Shown: positions 13,541-21,969 of the stretch, piece by piece
Numbering within the stretch: the first letter of the stretch is position 1
Layout: each line of letters begins with the position of its first letter
Origin: CAWDLX01 sp046728155
GTDB lineage: Bacteria; Actinomycetota; Actinomycetes; Mycobacteriales; Micromonosporaceae
DNA: 26,058 nucleotides
Direction of reading: 5' to 3'
NCBI GenBank assembly: GCA_046728155.1
Contig: JBKPDY010000013.1
Location: 1 to 26,058 of the forward strand
The notes under the pieces: generated by a model
Seen by the model: only the letters and a program-made list of their open reading frames with translations
Told to the model about the DNA's origin: nothing
Databases searched by the model: none
Made by a program: the position numbers and the translations under genes

Positions 13541-15730
13541 ATGGTGAATCTAGGCTGGACGGCGATGCACGGTAGGCAGAGGACGCGCCCGACTCCGGCA
13601 AACCCGTGGCCCGTCCCACCGGACGAGAGTCTGCCCGATCCGGGCGGTCGTTCGTTGCCGCCCGAGATGGGCCCGGGCGCTGTGGCCGTCCTCGAGGGTG
13701 TCTCCTTCATGTACTCCGACGCCAGCGGAGACGTGCCAGCGGGTTCCATTGGGGGACTGGTGCATGCCGACACGCGACTCATCTCGACCTGGGTGCTGAC
13801 GATCGCAGGCGCTCGGTTGCTCCCTCTGCGTTCGGGCAACTCCGAGCACTTCTCAGCCGTCTTCTTCCTCACCAGCCCTGCATTGCCAGACTTGGCCCCC
13901 AACGACATCGGGGTGCGGCGCCTGCGATCGTTGAGCGGGTCACTGCGGGAGCGGATCGAGGTGTGGTGCTTCGCGCGGGAGCCGAAGCAGATCGAGCTGC
14001 GCCTGTCGGTCGGGTGCGACTTCGCCGACCTGTTCGAGATCAAGGATGTCGTGCGCGACCGTTCGGCTCAGATCGTTCGGTCACACGCCGCCGACCTCAC
14101 CGAACTCCGCTTCTCCTATCGCAACGGCGACTTCCGGGCGCAGAGCCGGGTCGCGATCGACCCGCCGCCCTCCACATTGGATGGAGACGATCTGGTGTGG
14201 CGGCTGGAGCTGGTTGACGACGTCATCTGGTCGGTCGAGCTCGTTGTGCCGCTCGAGATCGGACCGGATGGGTTGGTTCCGGCCCGAACGGGCTACGCGG
14301 AATCCGAGGACGCGCCCCGCGATGACGCGATGACCCAGTGGTACGCCGAGGTGCCCAGCCTCTCCACCGACGCCGACGTGCTGCGCCACATCGCTGAGCA
14401 GACCGCACGTGACCTGTTGGCCCTGCGAGTCGAGAGCACAGTGGAGGGACGTCGGGTCATCCTGCCGGCGGCGGGCCTACCGTGGTTCCTCACCATCATG
14501 GGTCGGGACACGCTCATCACCGCGTACCAGACCGTCCCCTTCGGACAGCAACTCGCCCGCGGGGCGCTGCTGGAGTTGGCGACCCTGCAGGGAAAGCAGC
14601 GCGACGACTTCAAGGACGAGGAGCCCGGCAAGGTCCTGCACGAGATACGGCAGGGCGAGCTGACCAGGCTCGGCCTCAAGCCGCACAGCCCGTACTACGG
14701 CACGGCGGACGCGACGATGCTCTGGCTGATCCTGCTCTCCGAGTACTGGCGGTGGAGTGCGGACGCCACGCTCGTCCGCCGGCTCGCCCCGCAGGCGCGG
14801 GCGGCTCTGGACTGGATCGACCGGTACGGCGACCGCGATGGCGACGGGTATGTCGAGTACCAGACCCGCTCGTCGCAAGGGCTGGGTAACCAGTGCTGGC
14901 GCGACTCCCGTGACGGCGTGCAGTTCGCGGACGGAACGCTCCCCTACCTGCCGATCGCGACCTGTGAACTTCAGGGCTATGTCTACGACGCCAAGCTGCG
15001 TCTGGCCGAACTGGCCGATGGTCCGCTGGAGGATCCGCTGCTCGCCACGCGGCTGCGGGTGGACGCCGCGAGCCTCAAGGAGCGGTTCAACACCGACTTC
15101 TGGATCCCCGACCGCGGTGGTTACTTCGCCATCGCGCTCGATGGGGACAAGCGTCAGGTCGACTCGATGACCTCCGACATGGGTCACCTGCTCTGGAGCG
15201 GCATCGTGGAGGACGAACTCGTGGAGGCGGTGGTCGGCCAGCTCATGTCCGACAGTATGTTCTCCGGTTGGGGAGTGCGTACACTATCTACAAAGGACAG
15301 AGGCTTCAACCCGATCGGGTACCACCTCGGCACCGTGTGGCCACACGACAACTCGATCATTGCGATGGGGCTGGCCCGGTACGGATACCGCGAGGAGGCC
15401 AACCGGATCGCGGTAGCCATGATCGAGGCGGCCGCGTACACGGGCTACCGGCTGCCGGAAGCCTTCTCCGGGTACCCGCGTTCGGTCTCCCGGTTCCCAG
15501 TGCCGTACCCGACCGCGTGCAGCCCGCAGGCCTGGGCGACGGGCGCACCGCTGGCCATGATGCGGGCGATGCTGGGTCTGGACGCACGCGACGGTGAACT
15601 GACCATCGACCCCGTCGTGCCGCATGCCTTCGGCCGGGTGGAGATCAGCCGGATCCATGCATTCGGCTCGTACTGGGATATCGAAGCCGTCGGGCGGAGC
15701 GGTTCGGTCGCCCGTAGCGCATCCCGCTGA
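13541..15730 (+). CDS. Amylo-alpha-1,6-glucosidase / glycogen-debranching-type glycosidase
   Basis: This cytoplasmic protein belongs to the bacterial amylo-alpha-1,6-glucosidase family (glycogen debranching N-terminal domain plus an (alpha/alpha)6 catalytic barrel). The N-terminal beta-rich domain spans about residues 40-240, with VLEGVSFMYSDASGD and GLVHADTRLISTW. The catalytic part begins near 305, with LPWFLTIMGRDTLITAYQ, DGDGYVEYQTRSSQGLGNQ, WRDSRDGVQF and GTVWPHDNSIIAMGLARYG carrying the acidic and aromatic residues expected in the active site. The length of 729 residues is normal. The start is unsure: ATG 13541 has no ribosome site, while ATG 13565 lies just after TAGGCT (13551-13556), a possible -10 for a leaderless start. 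The gene is convergent with the efflux protein. Likely substrates are branched alpha-glucans or related storage sugars, by family. Confidence 0.9.
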   Translation: MVNLGWTAMHGRQRTRPTPANPWPVPPDESLPDPGGRSLPPEMGPGAVAVLEGVSFMYSDASGDVPAGSIGGLVHADTRLISTWVLTIAGARLLPLRSGNSEHFSAVFFLTSPALPDLAPNDIGVRRLRSLSGSLRERIEVWCFAREPKQIELRLSVGCDFADLFEIKDVVRDRSAQIVRSHAADLTELRFSYRNGDFRAQSRVAIDPPPSTLDGDDLVWRLELVDDVIWSVELVVPLEIGPDGLVPARTGYAESEDAPRDDAMTQWYAEVPSLSTDADVLRHIAEQTARDLLALRVESTVEGRRVILPAAGLPWFLTIMGRDTLITAYQTVPFGQQLARGALLELATLQGKQRDDFKDEEPGKVLHEIRQGELTRLGLKPHSPYYGTADATMLWLILLSEYWRWSADATLVRRLAPQARAALDWIDRYGDRDGDGYVEYQTRSSQGLGNQCWRDSRDGVQFADGTLPYLPIATCELQGYVYDAKLRLAELADGPLEDPLLATRLRVDAASLKERFNTDFWIPDRGGYFAIALDGDKRQVDSMTSDMGHLLWSGIVEDELVEAVVGQLMSDSMFSGWGVRTLSTKDRGFNPIGYHLGTVWPHDNSIIAMGLARYGYREEANRIAVAMIEAAAYTGYRLPEAFSGYPRSVSRFPVPYPTACSPQAWATGAPLAMMRAMLGLDARDGELTIDPVVPHAFGRVEISRIHAFGSYWDIEAVGRSGSVARSASR

Positions 15731-15741
15731 GCTCAGCGGGA
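15722..15741. terminator. Perfect 20-bp palindrome spanning both convergent stop codons
   Basis: TCCCGCTGAG (15722-15731) is followed directly by its exact reverse complement (15732-15741). The TGA of the glucosidase (15728-15730) and the TGA of the opposing efflux gene (15735-15733) are mirror images within it. Folded, it gives an 8-bp stem with an AGCT loop on either strand. It could act as a bidirectional terminator, although no T-run follows on either side. Confidence 0.6.
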
Positions 15742-17397
15742 CTTTATGCGCCTGTTGGCCGGTCGGGAGTACAACGTCACCCGGCGCCTCTCGGCGTCCA
15801 TTGTGGTCGGTTCCGGCGCCGGATGCGTGATCGAGTAGCGAGGCAGCCAGGCGAGTACCACGGCGATGCCGCCAACGGTCACGACCGCGGCGATGGCGGC
15901 GGACCAGTGCATGGCGGTGATGAAGGCGTCGTTCGCCGCCTTGATGAGCCGCGGCCCCAACGAGCCCAGCCGTTCGGCCACGCCGTACGCGCCGGAGATG
16001 GACGACGTGGCGGTCGGCCGCGCAGGGGCGGGGAGGGTCGCCGCGGTGTTGGCAATCTGTTGGCGGAAGACGGTCGCCACAATGGATCCGAGCACCGCGA
16101 TGCCGATGGAGCCGCCGACCTGGCGGACGGTGTTCTGTACCGCCGAGCCGACGCCGGCCCGGTCGCGCGGGACCGACGCCATGATCGACTCCGTCGAGGG
16201 TGGGACCGTGTTCGCCATCCCGGCGCCCTGGATGAAGAAGAAGACGCAGACGATCCAGATCGGCGTCTCGGCGCCGAAGGTCGCGATGCCGACCAAGCCG
16301 ATCGTGACCAGCGCGAGTCCGGCCGCGCAGACCGTACGAGGGCCGAAGCGCCTCACCATCGTCGAGCTCAGCGGAGCGAAGACGAGCTGCGCGACGGCGA
16401 ACGGCGTCACGACGAGGCCCGCCTTCAACGGCGAGTAACCGCGCACGAGTTGCAGGTAGAACGACAGGAAGAACAGGGTTCCCAGAGCGGCGAAGAAGAC
16501 GAGCCCGATGGCGCCGACCGAAGCGGAGAAGCGCGGGTTTCGGAACAGTCGCACATCCAACGACGGATGATCGCTACGGGACTCGTACCACACGAAGAAG
16601 GCGAGGATCGCGAGGCCCAGCACGATCATCGCCCACGACCGCACGGCGCCGAAGCTATTCTCGCCGCCATAGATGACGCCGTACACGAAGGCGATCAGTC
16701 CGGCGATCGTCAGGCCCACGCCGACCAGGTCGACGCGGCCCGGATGGGGATCACGAGACTCGGGCACGAGCATGCTCACCGCGATGACGCCGATGATGAC
16801 GATTGGCGCGTTGATCAAGAAGACCGAACCCCACCACGCCACCTCGAGCAGCGCGCCGCCGACGACCGGACCGATGGCGATGCCCAGCCCAACCGCGCCG
16901 GCCCAGACGCCGATCGCCTTCCCGCGCTCGCGGGGATCGAAGACATTCGAAATAATCGAGAGCGTCGAGGGCATGATCGCCGCCGCTCCGATGCCCATCA
17001 GAGCCCGCGCGTAGATCAGCTCCGTAGGCGTCCGGGAGTAGGCAGAGGCGAGCGAGGCGAGACCGAAGAGGGTCAAGCCCACCAGGAGCGTCCGGCGCCG
17101 TCCGAACCGGTCGCCGAGGATCCCGGCGGTGAACAGCAGGCCGGCGAAGACCAGCGTGTACGAATTGATCGACCATTCCAGCTCGGTCTGGCTGGCACCG
17201 AGCCCATGGACCGGGTCTGCGATCGTTTTCAGTGCGACGTTGAGCACAGTGTTGTCGAGGACGACGACGAGCAGGCTGACGATCAGTACGCCCAGAATCA
17301 CCCACCGTCGCGGGTGCCCGCCCATGGCTTGAGGCTGCGTCTGCGACTGCTGTTGCACGGCATAACCCCCGGTGCTCTTTGGCAAAGACCGCGTCAT
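15733..17397 (-). CDS. MFS transporter, DHA2 (EmrB/QacA) drug:H+ antiporter family, 14 TM
   Basis: This is an inner-membrane proton-driven efflux protein. It has 554 residues with about 14 hydrophobic helices, typical of DHA2. Family motifs are visible: LDNTVLNVAL in helix 1 (motif D1), LGDRFGRRRTLLVG in the loop between helices 2 and 3 (motif A), RALMGIGAAAIMPSTLSII (motif B region) and GAVGLGIAIGPVVGGAL in helix 5 (antiporter motif C). The ATG at 17397 has only a weak ribosome site; a GTG 13 codons in, preceded by GGGGG, is an alternative, and would put the palindrome at 17376-17388 in the leader. It diverges from the SGNH hydrolase, with 124 bases between them. No TetR or MarR regulator is adjacent. 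Substrate is unknown. Confidence 0.93.
   Translation of the reverse strand: MTRSLPKSTGGYAVQQQSQTQPQAMGGHPRRWVILGVLIVSLLVVVLDNTVLNVALKTIADPVHGLGASQTELEWSINSYTLVFAGLLFTAGILGDRFGRRRTLLVGLTLFGLASLASAYSRTPTELIYARALMGIGAAAIMPSTLSIISNVFDPRERGKAIGVWAGAVGLGIAIGPVVGGALLEVAWWGSVFLINAPIVIIGVIAVSMLVPESRDPHPGRVDLVGVGLTIAGLIAFVYGVIYGGENSFGAVRSWAMIVLGLAILAFFVWYESRSDHPSLDVRLFRNPRFSASVGAIGLVFFAALGTLFFLSFYLQLVRGYSPLKAGLVVTPFAVAQLVFAPLSSTMVRRFGPRTVCAAGLALVTIGLVGIATFGAETPIWIVCVFFFIQGAGMANTVPPSTESIMASVPRDRAGVGSAVQNTVRQVGGSIGIAVLGSIVATVFRQQIANTAATLPAPARPTATSSISGAYGVAERLGSLGPRLIKAANDAFITAMHWSAAIAAVVTVGGIAVVLAWLPRYSITHPAPEPTTMDAERRRVTLYSRPANRRIKSR
17376..17388. promoter_or_regulatory. Possible operator palindrome at the efflux gene start
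   Basis: TCTTTG, a single G, then CAAAGA form a 6-bp-arm palindrome. It lies within the first codons of the annotated efflux gene, or in its leader if the downstream GTG start is used. The core TTTGGCAAAG also occurs at 7836-7845 ahead of the importer operon. A shared repressor site is possible but unproven. Confidence 0.25.
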
Positions 17398-17423
17398 CGG
17401 TTCAACATCGGACCGACGCAGGC

Positions 17424-17450
17424 AGTTCCATTGGCAGAAGTTCCCTTGGC
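17424..17450. repeat. 15-bp-spaced direct repeat in the divergent efflux/hydrolase promoter region
   Basis: AGTTCCATTGGC (17424-17435) and AGTTCCCTTGGC (17439-17450) match at 11 of 12 positions with a 15-base period. They lie between the two divergent genes, where tandem activator or repressor sites are common. A -10-like TACTAT (17499-17504) for the plus-strand gene follows about 50 bases on. Confidence 0.4.
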
Positions 17451-17521
17451 GGCCATCCGGCGCGTCCGCCGTGCATCGGCAGCGCGCCCATCTGGCGATA
17501 CTATGAGGCTTAGATGCCGCT

Positions 17522-19153
17522 GTGACCGCCTTTCCCCCTGGTCGCGGTCACCGAGCTGGCGAGGAGGTCGGGCTGAGGCACCTTCGACGCTCCGTGGCCG
17601 GCTTGCTCAGCCTGGAGACCCCTGCAGCCGAGTCTGAGCCGGAGCCGAGTGGATCACATATACGGCGTCCGGCGTGGCTGCGACGCAGCGCGACGCTGAA
17701 TGAGGTGCGGTCCTGGCCGACGCTCGTGCTGGTTCTCCTCTGTCTTCTCGTCGGCGTGCCGACGACGATCCTGCTGACGCCGGCCCAGACGCTGACCGTG
17801 GCCGGGCAAACACTCTTCGTGAGCGCACGCCCGGCGACGTTGTCGATCTCCGGTCCGGCCCAGCTCGTCCAGATCGGTAACACCAAGCTCGACATCACTC
17901 CGCTGCAGGTGTACGGACCGCTGCGGCCCCGGCTGACCCTGGGACCGGTCCAACGCAACGCCGCCGCCGCCGCCGTACTCGATCCGTCGACCCGGGGCAG
18001 TCTTGGCGCTGATGCCACCAGGTCCATCGGCGTCGGGTACGCCCGTTGGTACATCTGGGCGAGCGTCGGTCTGGTCGCGTTCGTGCTGGTGGCTACCGCC
18101 GTCGTCGCGTACGCGCGGGTCGCGCTGACGCTTCGCCGGGAGACGCGGGAGCAGCGCCATCAGATGACCGTCGCCGAGATCTGGCAGCGATCGGCCCGCC
18201 AGATGCGAGGCATGGCCGTCGTCGCGGTGGCGATCACGCTCGTGGTGTGGCTGACTGCCGGCGTCCTCGCCTACTCGGGAGCCGTCCGGGGGCTCCAGAA
18301 CGTACGCTCCCTGGCCGACCTCGTGGGGGCTTCCTACCTGGCGCCGGCGGCCGTCGGGCCACCGATACGAGGATTTGTCGGTGCCGTCATCGGGGATTCG
18401 CGCGCGGCCCGCGTCGGTGGACCACCCCTGGCCAAGCCGACCGCCGACGACGCGGCCTGCGGCCGCAGCTCCGACTCGTTGGCCGCAGAGATCGGCGAGC
18501 TGCGGGGCGAGCGGGTTCTCAACCTCGCCTGTTCCGGCGCCTCGATCGGGAACGGCCTTCGCGGCCCGCAAGCGGTCGGGGGCCGGCTCGAACCGCCCCA
18601 GGTCGGAGTGCTCAAGCAGGTGCAGGGGCTCAAGTACGTCGTCGTCGTGATCGGACCGAACGATCTCTACTGGTCAGACTTCCTGCGGTACTGCTACGGC
18701 GTCAGGAACTGCTCCGACAAACTCACCGAGGGGGAGTTCTCCTACCGGCTGGCTCAGTTCGACCGTGACTACGGAAACCTGCTCGAGGACCTCAACGATC
18801 TACCCGACAGGCCGCAGATCGTCGTTGTCACCTCCTACGATGTCTTCAACTCCGGCGCCGATTGCAAGGACACCAAGGGCCCGGTCGGCACGCCGGGCCT
18901 CAGCGCGGCCAACGTGAATCTGCTCACCAACCGCAACGCCGCCCTGAACGGCGTGCTCACGGGCGGCGCGGAGAAGTACAAGTTCGACGCGGCCAGACCC
19001 CGGTTGACCCCCCTCTGCGAGCTGAGTGACGACGCGCTCGGCCCGGACATCCAGGGCCGGGCCGACAGCTTCCCCTTCCACCCGACCGGGATCGGTGAAA
19101 TCCGGATGGCCTCCGCGGTTGTCCAGGTCCTCAGGACCGATCAGGGCGGCTGA
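17522..19153 (+). CDS. Membrane-anchored SGNH/GDSL-type hydrolase
   Basis: This is probably an ester hydrolase or acyl/acetyl-transfer-type enzyme working at the outer membrane face. The N-terminal half has three transmembrane helices (about 66-86, 177-198 and 231-252). The C-terminal SGNH domain has block I GDSRAA with nucleophile Ser293, block II Gly339 in ACSGAS, block III GPND (Asn380) and block V FHPTG (His520). Extra cysteines (CYGVRNC, DCK, LCE) suggest disulfides, consistent with an extracytoplasmic domain like SEST-type esterases. The exact DxxH spacing is not seen (it reads DSFPFH), so the acid residue is uncertain. The GTG at 17522 is uncertain: GTG 17594 or a CTG at 17573 after GGAGG are alternatives. 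It converges with an unknown membrane protein 11 bases away. Substrate is unknown. Confidence 0.85.
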   Translation: MTAFPPGRGHRAGEEVGLRHLRRSVAGLLSLETPAAESEPEPSGSHIRRPAWLRRSATLNEVRSWPTLVLVLLCLLVGVPTTILLTPAQTLTVAGQTLFVSARPATLSISGPAQLVQIGNTKLDITPLQVYGPLRPRLTLGPVQRNAAAAAVLDPSTRGSLGADATRSIGVGYARWYIWASVGLVAFVLVATAVVAYARVALTLRRETREQRHQMTVAEIWQRSARQMRGMAVVAVAITLVVWLTAGVLAYSGAVRGLQNVRSLADLVGASYLAPAAVGPPIRGFVGAVIGDSRAARVGGPPLAKPTADDAACGRSSDSLAAEIGELRGERVLNLACSGASIGNGLRGPQAVGGRLEPPQVGVLKQVQGLKYVVVVIGPNDLYWSDFLRYCYGVRNCSDKLTEGEFSYRLAQFDRDYGNLLEDLNDLPDRPQIVVVTSYDVFNSGADCKDTKGPVGTPGLSAANVNLLTNRNAALNGVLTGGAEKYKFDAARPRLTPLCELSDDALGPDIQGRADSFPFHPTGIGEIRMASAVVQVLRTDQGG

Positions 19154-19164
19154 CCGCCGGAGGT

Positions 19165-20046
19165 TTACGCTCCCGCACCGAGCGGTGGCGCCGGGTCGAC
19201 GGTCGTCTCGCTCGTCATCGCGGTCGCCGGTGGCGCTACCGCTGGTGCCGCCGCCAACGGCTGGCCCTCCGGCTCCGGCGGCAGATGCCCGCCCTGGATC
19301 AGCCGACGCCGCCGGGCGCGGTCGCGCAGGTACGCCTCGAACAGAGCCTTGTCCTGCGCCTCCTGCTCGTCCATGAAGACGTTCTCCTGTTCCTGCGTCT
19401 CCTGACGGATCCTGTCGGCGAAAGACTGCAGACCGAGCCGACCGGAGAGTGAGGATAGCCAGCTCGAAGCCCGGGTGATCATTGTGGCGAGCGCGAAGAT
19501 CTTTCGCTTTACCCACACCATCACGTACTCGGCCAGCGCGACGATGACCTCGAGCAGGGCCGCGAGCAGCGCGATCACACCGAGGTAGACCAGCGTGAAG
19601 ACCACGGCGATGACGACCGCGCCGAGCCATCCCAGCCGGAAGACGCCGACCAGCGTGGCGTCGATGAGTGTCGCGGCGACGGCTCCGGCGAAGAAGTTCG
19701 CGATGGGGTTGTAGACCCGTTGCAGGCGGTCCCGGACGGCCACGCGCTGCAGCACGAGCATGTGAACCAGCAGGATGCCGATAATGATGATGCCCGGCAG
19801 CACGCCCGAGTCGAAGTTCGGATCGATGCCGTAGCCCTTGAAGGGCGTCAACACCCATCGCCGGATATCCAGCGTGGCCAGCAGCTTCACCCAGATGTCC
19901 TGGTAGTAGATCAGCAGCAGCGGGATCGACAGCAATGCGAAGAAGAGCCCGGTCTTTTGTGGACGGCGGTCGAAGATGACCGCCTTGATAAACAACGCCA
20001 GCGACATGAGCAGGAGCAACGCAACGGCGTAGACGAAAAACCTCAC
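19165..20046 (-). CDS. Multi-pass membrane protein with charged C-terminal tail, unknown function
   Basis: I do not recognise this family. The 293-residue protein has about five to six hydrophobic segments in its first 180 residues: helices near 2-24, 32-48, 83-101, 116-137 and a long stretch around 139-178. A cytoplasmic tail follows. The tail has a Gln/Glu-rich, probably helical section (RIRQETQEQENVFMDEQEAQ, about 216-235), a basic cluster (RDRARRRRL) and an Ala/Pro-rich disordered end. AAGGA eight bases before the ATG supports the start. It is convergent with the SGNH hydrolase and separated from it by only 11 bases. The tail composition suggests a protein-protein contact region. Confidence 0.8.
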   Translation of the reverse strand: MRFFVYAVALLLLMSLALFIKAVIFDRRPQKTGLFFALLSIPLLLIYYQDIWVKLLATLDIRRWVLTPFKGYGIDPNFDSGVLPGIIIIGILLVHMLVLQRVAVRDRLQRVYNPIANFFAGAVAATLIDATLVGVFRLGWLGAVVIAVVFTLVYLGVIALLAALLEVIVALAEYVMVWVKRKIFALATMITRASSWLSSLSGRLGLQSFADRIRQETQEQENVFMDEQEAQDKALFEAYLRDRARRRRLIQGGHLPPEPEGQPLAAAPAVAPPATAMTSETTVDPAPPLGAGA

Positions 20047-20389
20047 GTGACAGTCCTTCTGTTTCGGGGTTGTGCCTCGTCACTCAACACCATGGGACAG
20101 CTCGACGCTGTCAGGGCGCCGACGCCGCGCCGGACCTGCACGCAGTGTGACGACCCGGCGGGCCGGGCGATGGGGAACGTCCGCCGCGACCGCGGCGGGT
20201 GTTACCGAATGTTGCAGGTCAGGCAACCACTCCGGTACACCAAGTTCAATCGGGCGATTGGGCAGCTTCTGGCGTATCGGGGTGCGGCGGGGCGGGATGC
20301 GCACCGGTCGGCCGCGAGTTCGACAAGTCTTTGCCGACACGACCCTGGTCCGTCGTCGGCACGCAGCCTGGCGAGCCCAACCTGCGGCC
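20047..20389 (+). other. 343-base region without an intact gene
   Basis: The only structure I see is an inverted repeat, CCGCCGCG (20181-20188) and CGCGGCGG (20191-20198), separated by two bases; it could serve as a late terminator for mannose-6-phosphate isomerase transcripts reading leftward. Open frames here give Arg/Gly/Pro-rich translations without recognisable motifs. The region runs straight into the glycosyltransferase remnant. Confidence 0.5.
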
Positions 20390-20526
20390 GTGCGGGTGGC
20401 TATCGCGACCGAGTCGTACTGGCCGGATGTCAACGGCGTGGCGAACTCGGTCGTACGGGTGGGCCAGCGCCTGGCCCGACTCGGCCTGCCGGGCTACCAG
20501 ACGGTCCGGGAACTGGTCATGACAGG
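20390..20526 (+). pseudogene. Remnant of a GT4 alpha-mannosyltransferase (N-terminus only)
   Basis: The frame from GTG 20390 encodes VRVAIATESYWPDVNGVANS and then VVRVGQRLARLG, the unmistakable N-terminal opening of GDP-mannose-type GT4 mannosyltransferases (first beta strand plus the NGV acceptor loop). It continues as LPGYQTVREL, which resembles a segment normally found some 50-60 residues further on, so an internal deletion is likely. After that the frame runs into the opposing isomerase gene. The rest of the roughly 380-residue enzyme is absent. The start codon and codon use are still normal, which suggests recent decay. It lies tail to tail with mannose-6-phosphate isomerase, consistent with a former mannose-glycan locus. 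Confidence 0.65.
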
Positions 20527-21720
20527 TCAACCGACGGTGGCAAGAAACATGGTCGCCGGACCGGTTGCCCGTACCGGACCATCGGCGGCCGCGATGAATG
20601 CCGAACCTCCGCGGCCGAGGTTGAGCGCGGCCTCCGTGTCGTCGCGAAGTACCGCATCGCCGGCCAGGCACAGAGCAAGCCCAGGGCCCGTACCGGGTAG
20701 CGCAATCGGCTCCGAGCCGAGGTCCACTCGGTAGAGCCGGAACTCGGGGACGCCGGCGTCGTAGGTCGAGACTTCGCCGGAGATCCGACGGGGCTGTAGC
20801 AGCGGAACCTCGATGGCGGGGTCGACAACCCGCAGCAGTTCGGGGATGTTGACCTGTTTCGGAGTCAGCGCCGCGCGTAGGACGTTGTCGGAGTTCCCGA
20901 GCACCTCGATGCCGACGCCGTGAAGGTAGGCGTGGATGCCTCGGGGCGGCATGAACAGTGCCTCGCCCGGCTCGAGCAGGACGTGGCGCAACAGCAGGGA
21001 GGCCAGCAGCCCCGGGTCGTCCGGATGCTCGCGAGCCAACCGGAGGGCCGCGGCACAAGCGGGCCCGTACGACGATCCGCGCGCCAGGCGCGCACAGGCC
21101 TGGACCACCCGGTCGAGAATCGCCGGAAGGTCGGGCTCGGGCCAGTCGAGGAACGCGGCCAGCGTGTCGCGCAGGATCGCCGGGTCAACCGTTGCGCGCA
21201 GCCGTGCGGCGAGGGGAGCGAGCTCGTCGACCGCGAGCGCCTCGAGCAGGCCGGCCGCGTCGGCGGGGGCGCGAAAACCGGCCAGCGCCTCAAACGGCGT
21301 CAGCGCGCAGAGCACCTCCGGCTTCGGCCAATCGTCGACGTACGTACGGCCCGGATCGCCGGGGAGGATACCGCGTTCGGTCTCCGCCCGGTACCCGGCC
21401 ACGGCCTGTGCCCGGTCCGGGTGGACCTGAATCGACAGGGCCCGGCTGGCCGCGAGCACCTTGAGCAGGAACGGCAGTCGGGCGCCAAACCGGGAGACGC
21501 AGCTCTGGCCGAGTTCGCGCCCCGGATCCTCGGCGATCACCACGTCGAGCCTGCTCACCCGGCCGTCGCGGCGTAGCCCGGACGGGCCGGACGGGTGCGC
21601 GCCGATCCACAGTTCGGCCTCGGGGCCGGGCGACGGCCTACCGAGGATCTCCCCGATCGCGACGCTGGAGCCCCAGGCGTAGGGCTGTACAACGGGTTCC
21701 AGGAGGTCCACCGACGCCAT
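20527..21720 (-). CDS. manA: Mannose-6-phosphate isomerase, class I
   Basis: This cytoplasmic zinc enzyme interconverts fructose-6-phosphate and mannose-6-phosphate, supplying GDP-mannose for glycans or allowing mannose use. The 397-residue protein shows class I features: the opening VVQPYAWGS, AELWIGAHPSGPS, the zinc-ligand motif SIQVHPD, DWPKPEVLCALTPFEALAGFR with the ligand Glu, and FMPPRGIHAYLHGVGIEVLGNSDNVLR with the ligand His and active-site Arg region. The ATG at 21720 has GAGG about 16 bases upstream, a weak site. A small TCCGC-GATA-GCGGA dyad (21762-21775) lies in the upstream region and might be an operator. It is encoded opposite a mannosyltransferase remnant. Confidence 0.95.
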   Translation of the reverse strand: MASVDLLEPVVQPYAWGSSVAIGEILGRPSPGPEAELWIGAHPSGPSGLRRDGRVSRLDVVIAEDPGRELGQSCVSRFGARLPFLLKVLAASRALSIQVHPDRAQAVAGYRAETERGILPGDPGRTYVDDWPKPEVLCALTPFEALAGFRAPADAAGLLEALAVDELAPLAARLRATVDPAILRDTLAAFLDWPEPDLPAILDRVVQACARLARGSSYGPACAAALRLAREHPDDPGLLASLLLRHVLLEPGEALFMPPRGIHAYLHGVGIEVLGNSDNVLRAALTPKQVNIPELLRVVDPAIEVPLLQPRRISGEVSTYDAGVPEFRLYRVDLGSEPIALPGTGPGLALCLAGDAVLRDDTEAALNLGRGGSAFIAAADGPVRATGPATMFLATVG

Positions 21721-21969
21721 CGTAGCTGGCGGTCGGGCCTCTGCCGCGCGGCCGGTTCACCTCCGCGATAGCGGACCTGAGACCTCCAATCCGTCGTCTG
21801 CGGCCGCAGAAGGCGCGAACCGCCACACTCTGGTGCGTGCGTCAGCCGTACGGGTGGAGTTCGACCTCCCCGAGCGGTACGAATGACGCCGGGTTGTGCC
21901 TGGCGCTGGCCTGTCCGCTCCGGCATCGTGAGCTGGGACAGGTCCCATGCCCGTTGGAGAGGAGCAGCG

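Noticed and set aside
15823..17637. 604-residue open frame on the plus strand opposite the efflux transporter
   Set aside because: Its translation is a low-complexity run of Arg, Asp, Glu and Gly with no fold signature, while the minus strand encodes clear DHA2 motifs and 14 helices.
20072..20734. 220-residue plus-strand ORF as a whole gene
   Set aside because: Only codons from 20390 to about 20520 resemble a protein family. The first part is Arg/Gly noise and the last part is antisense to manA.
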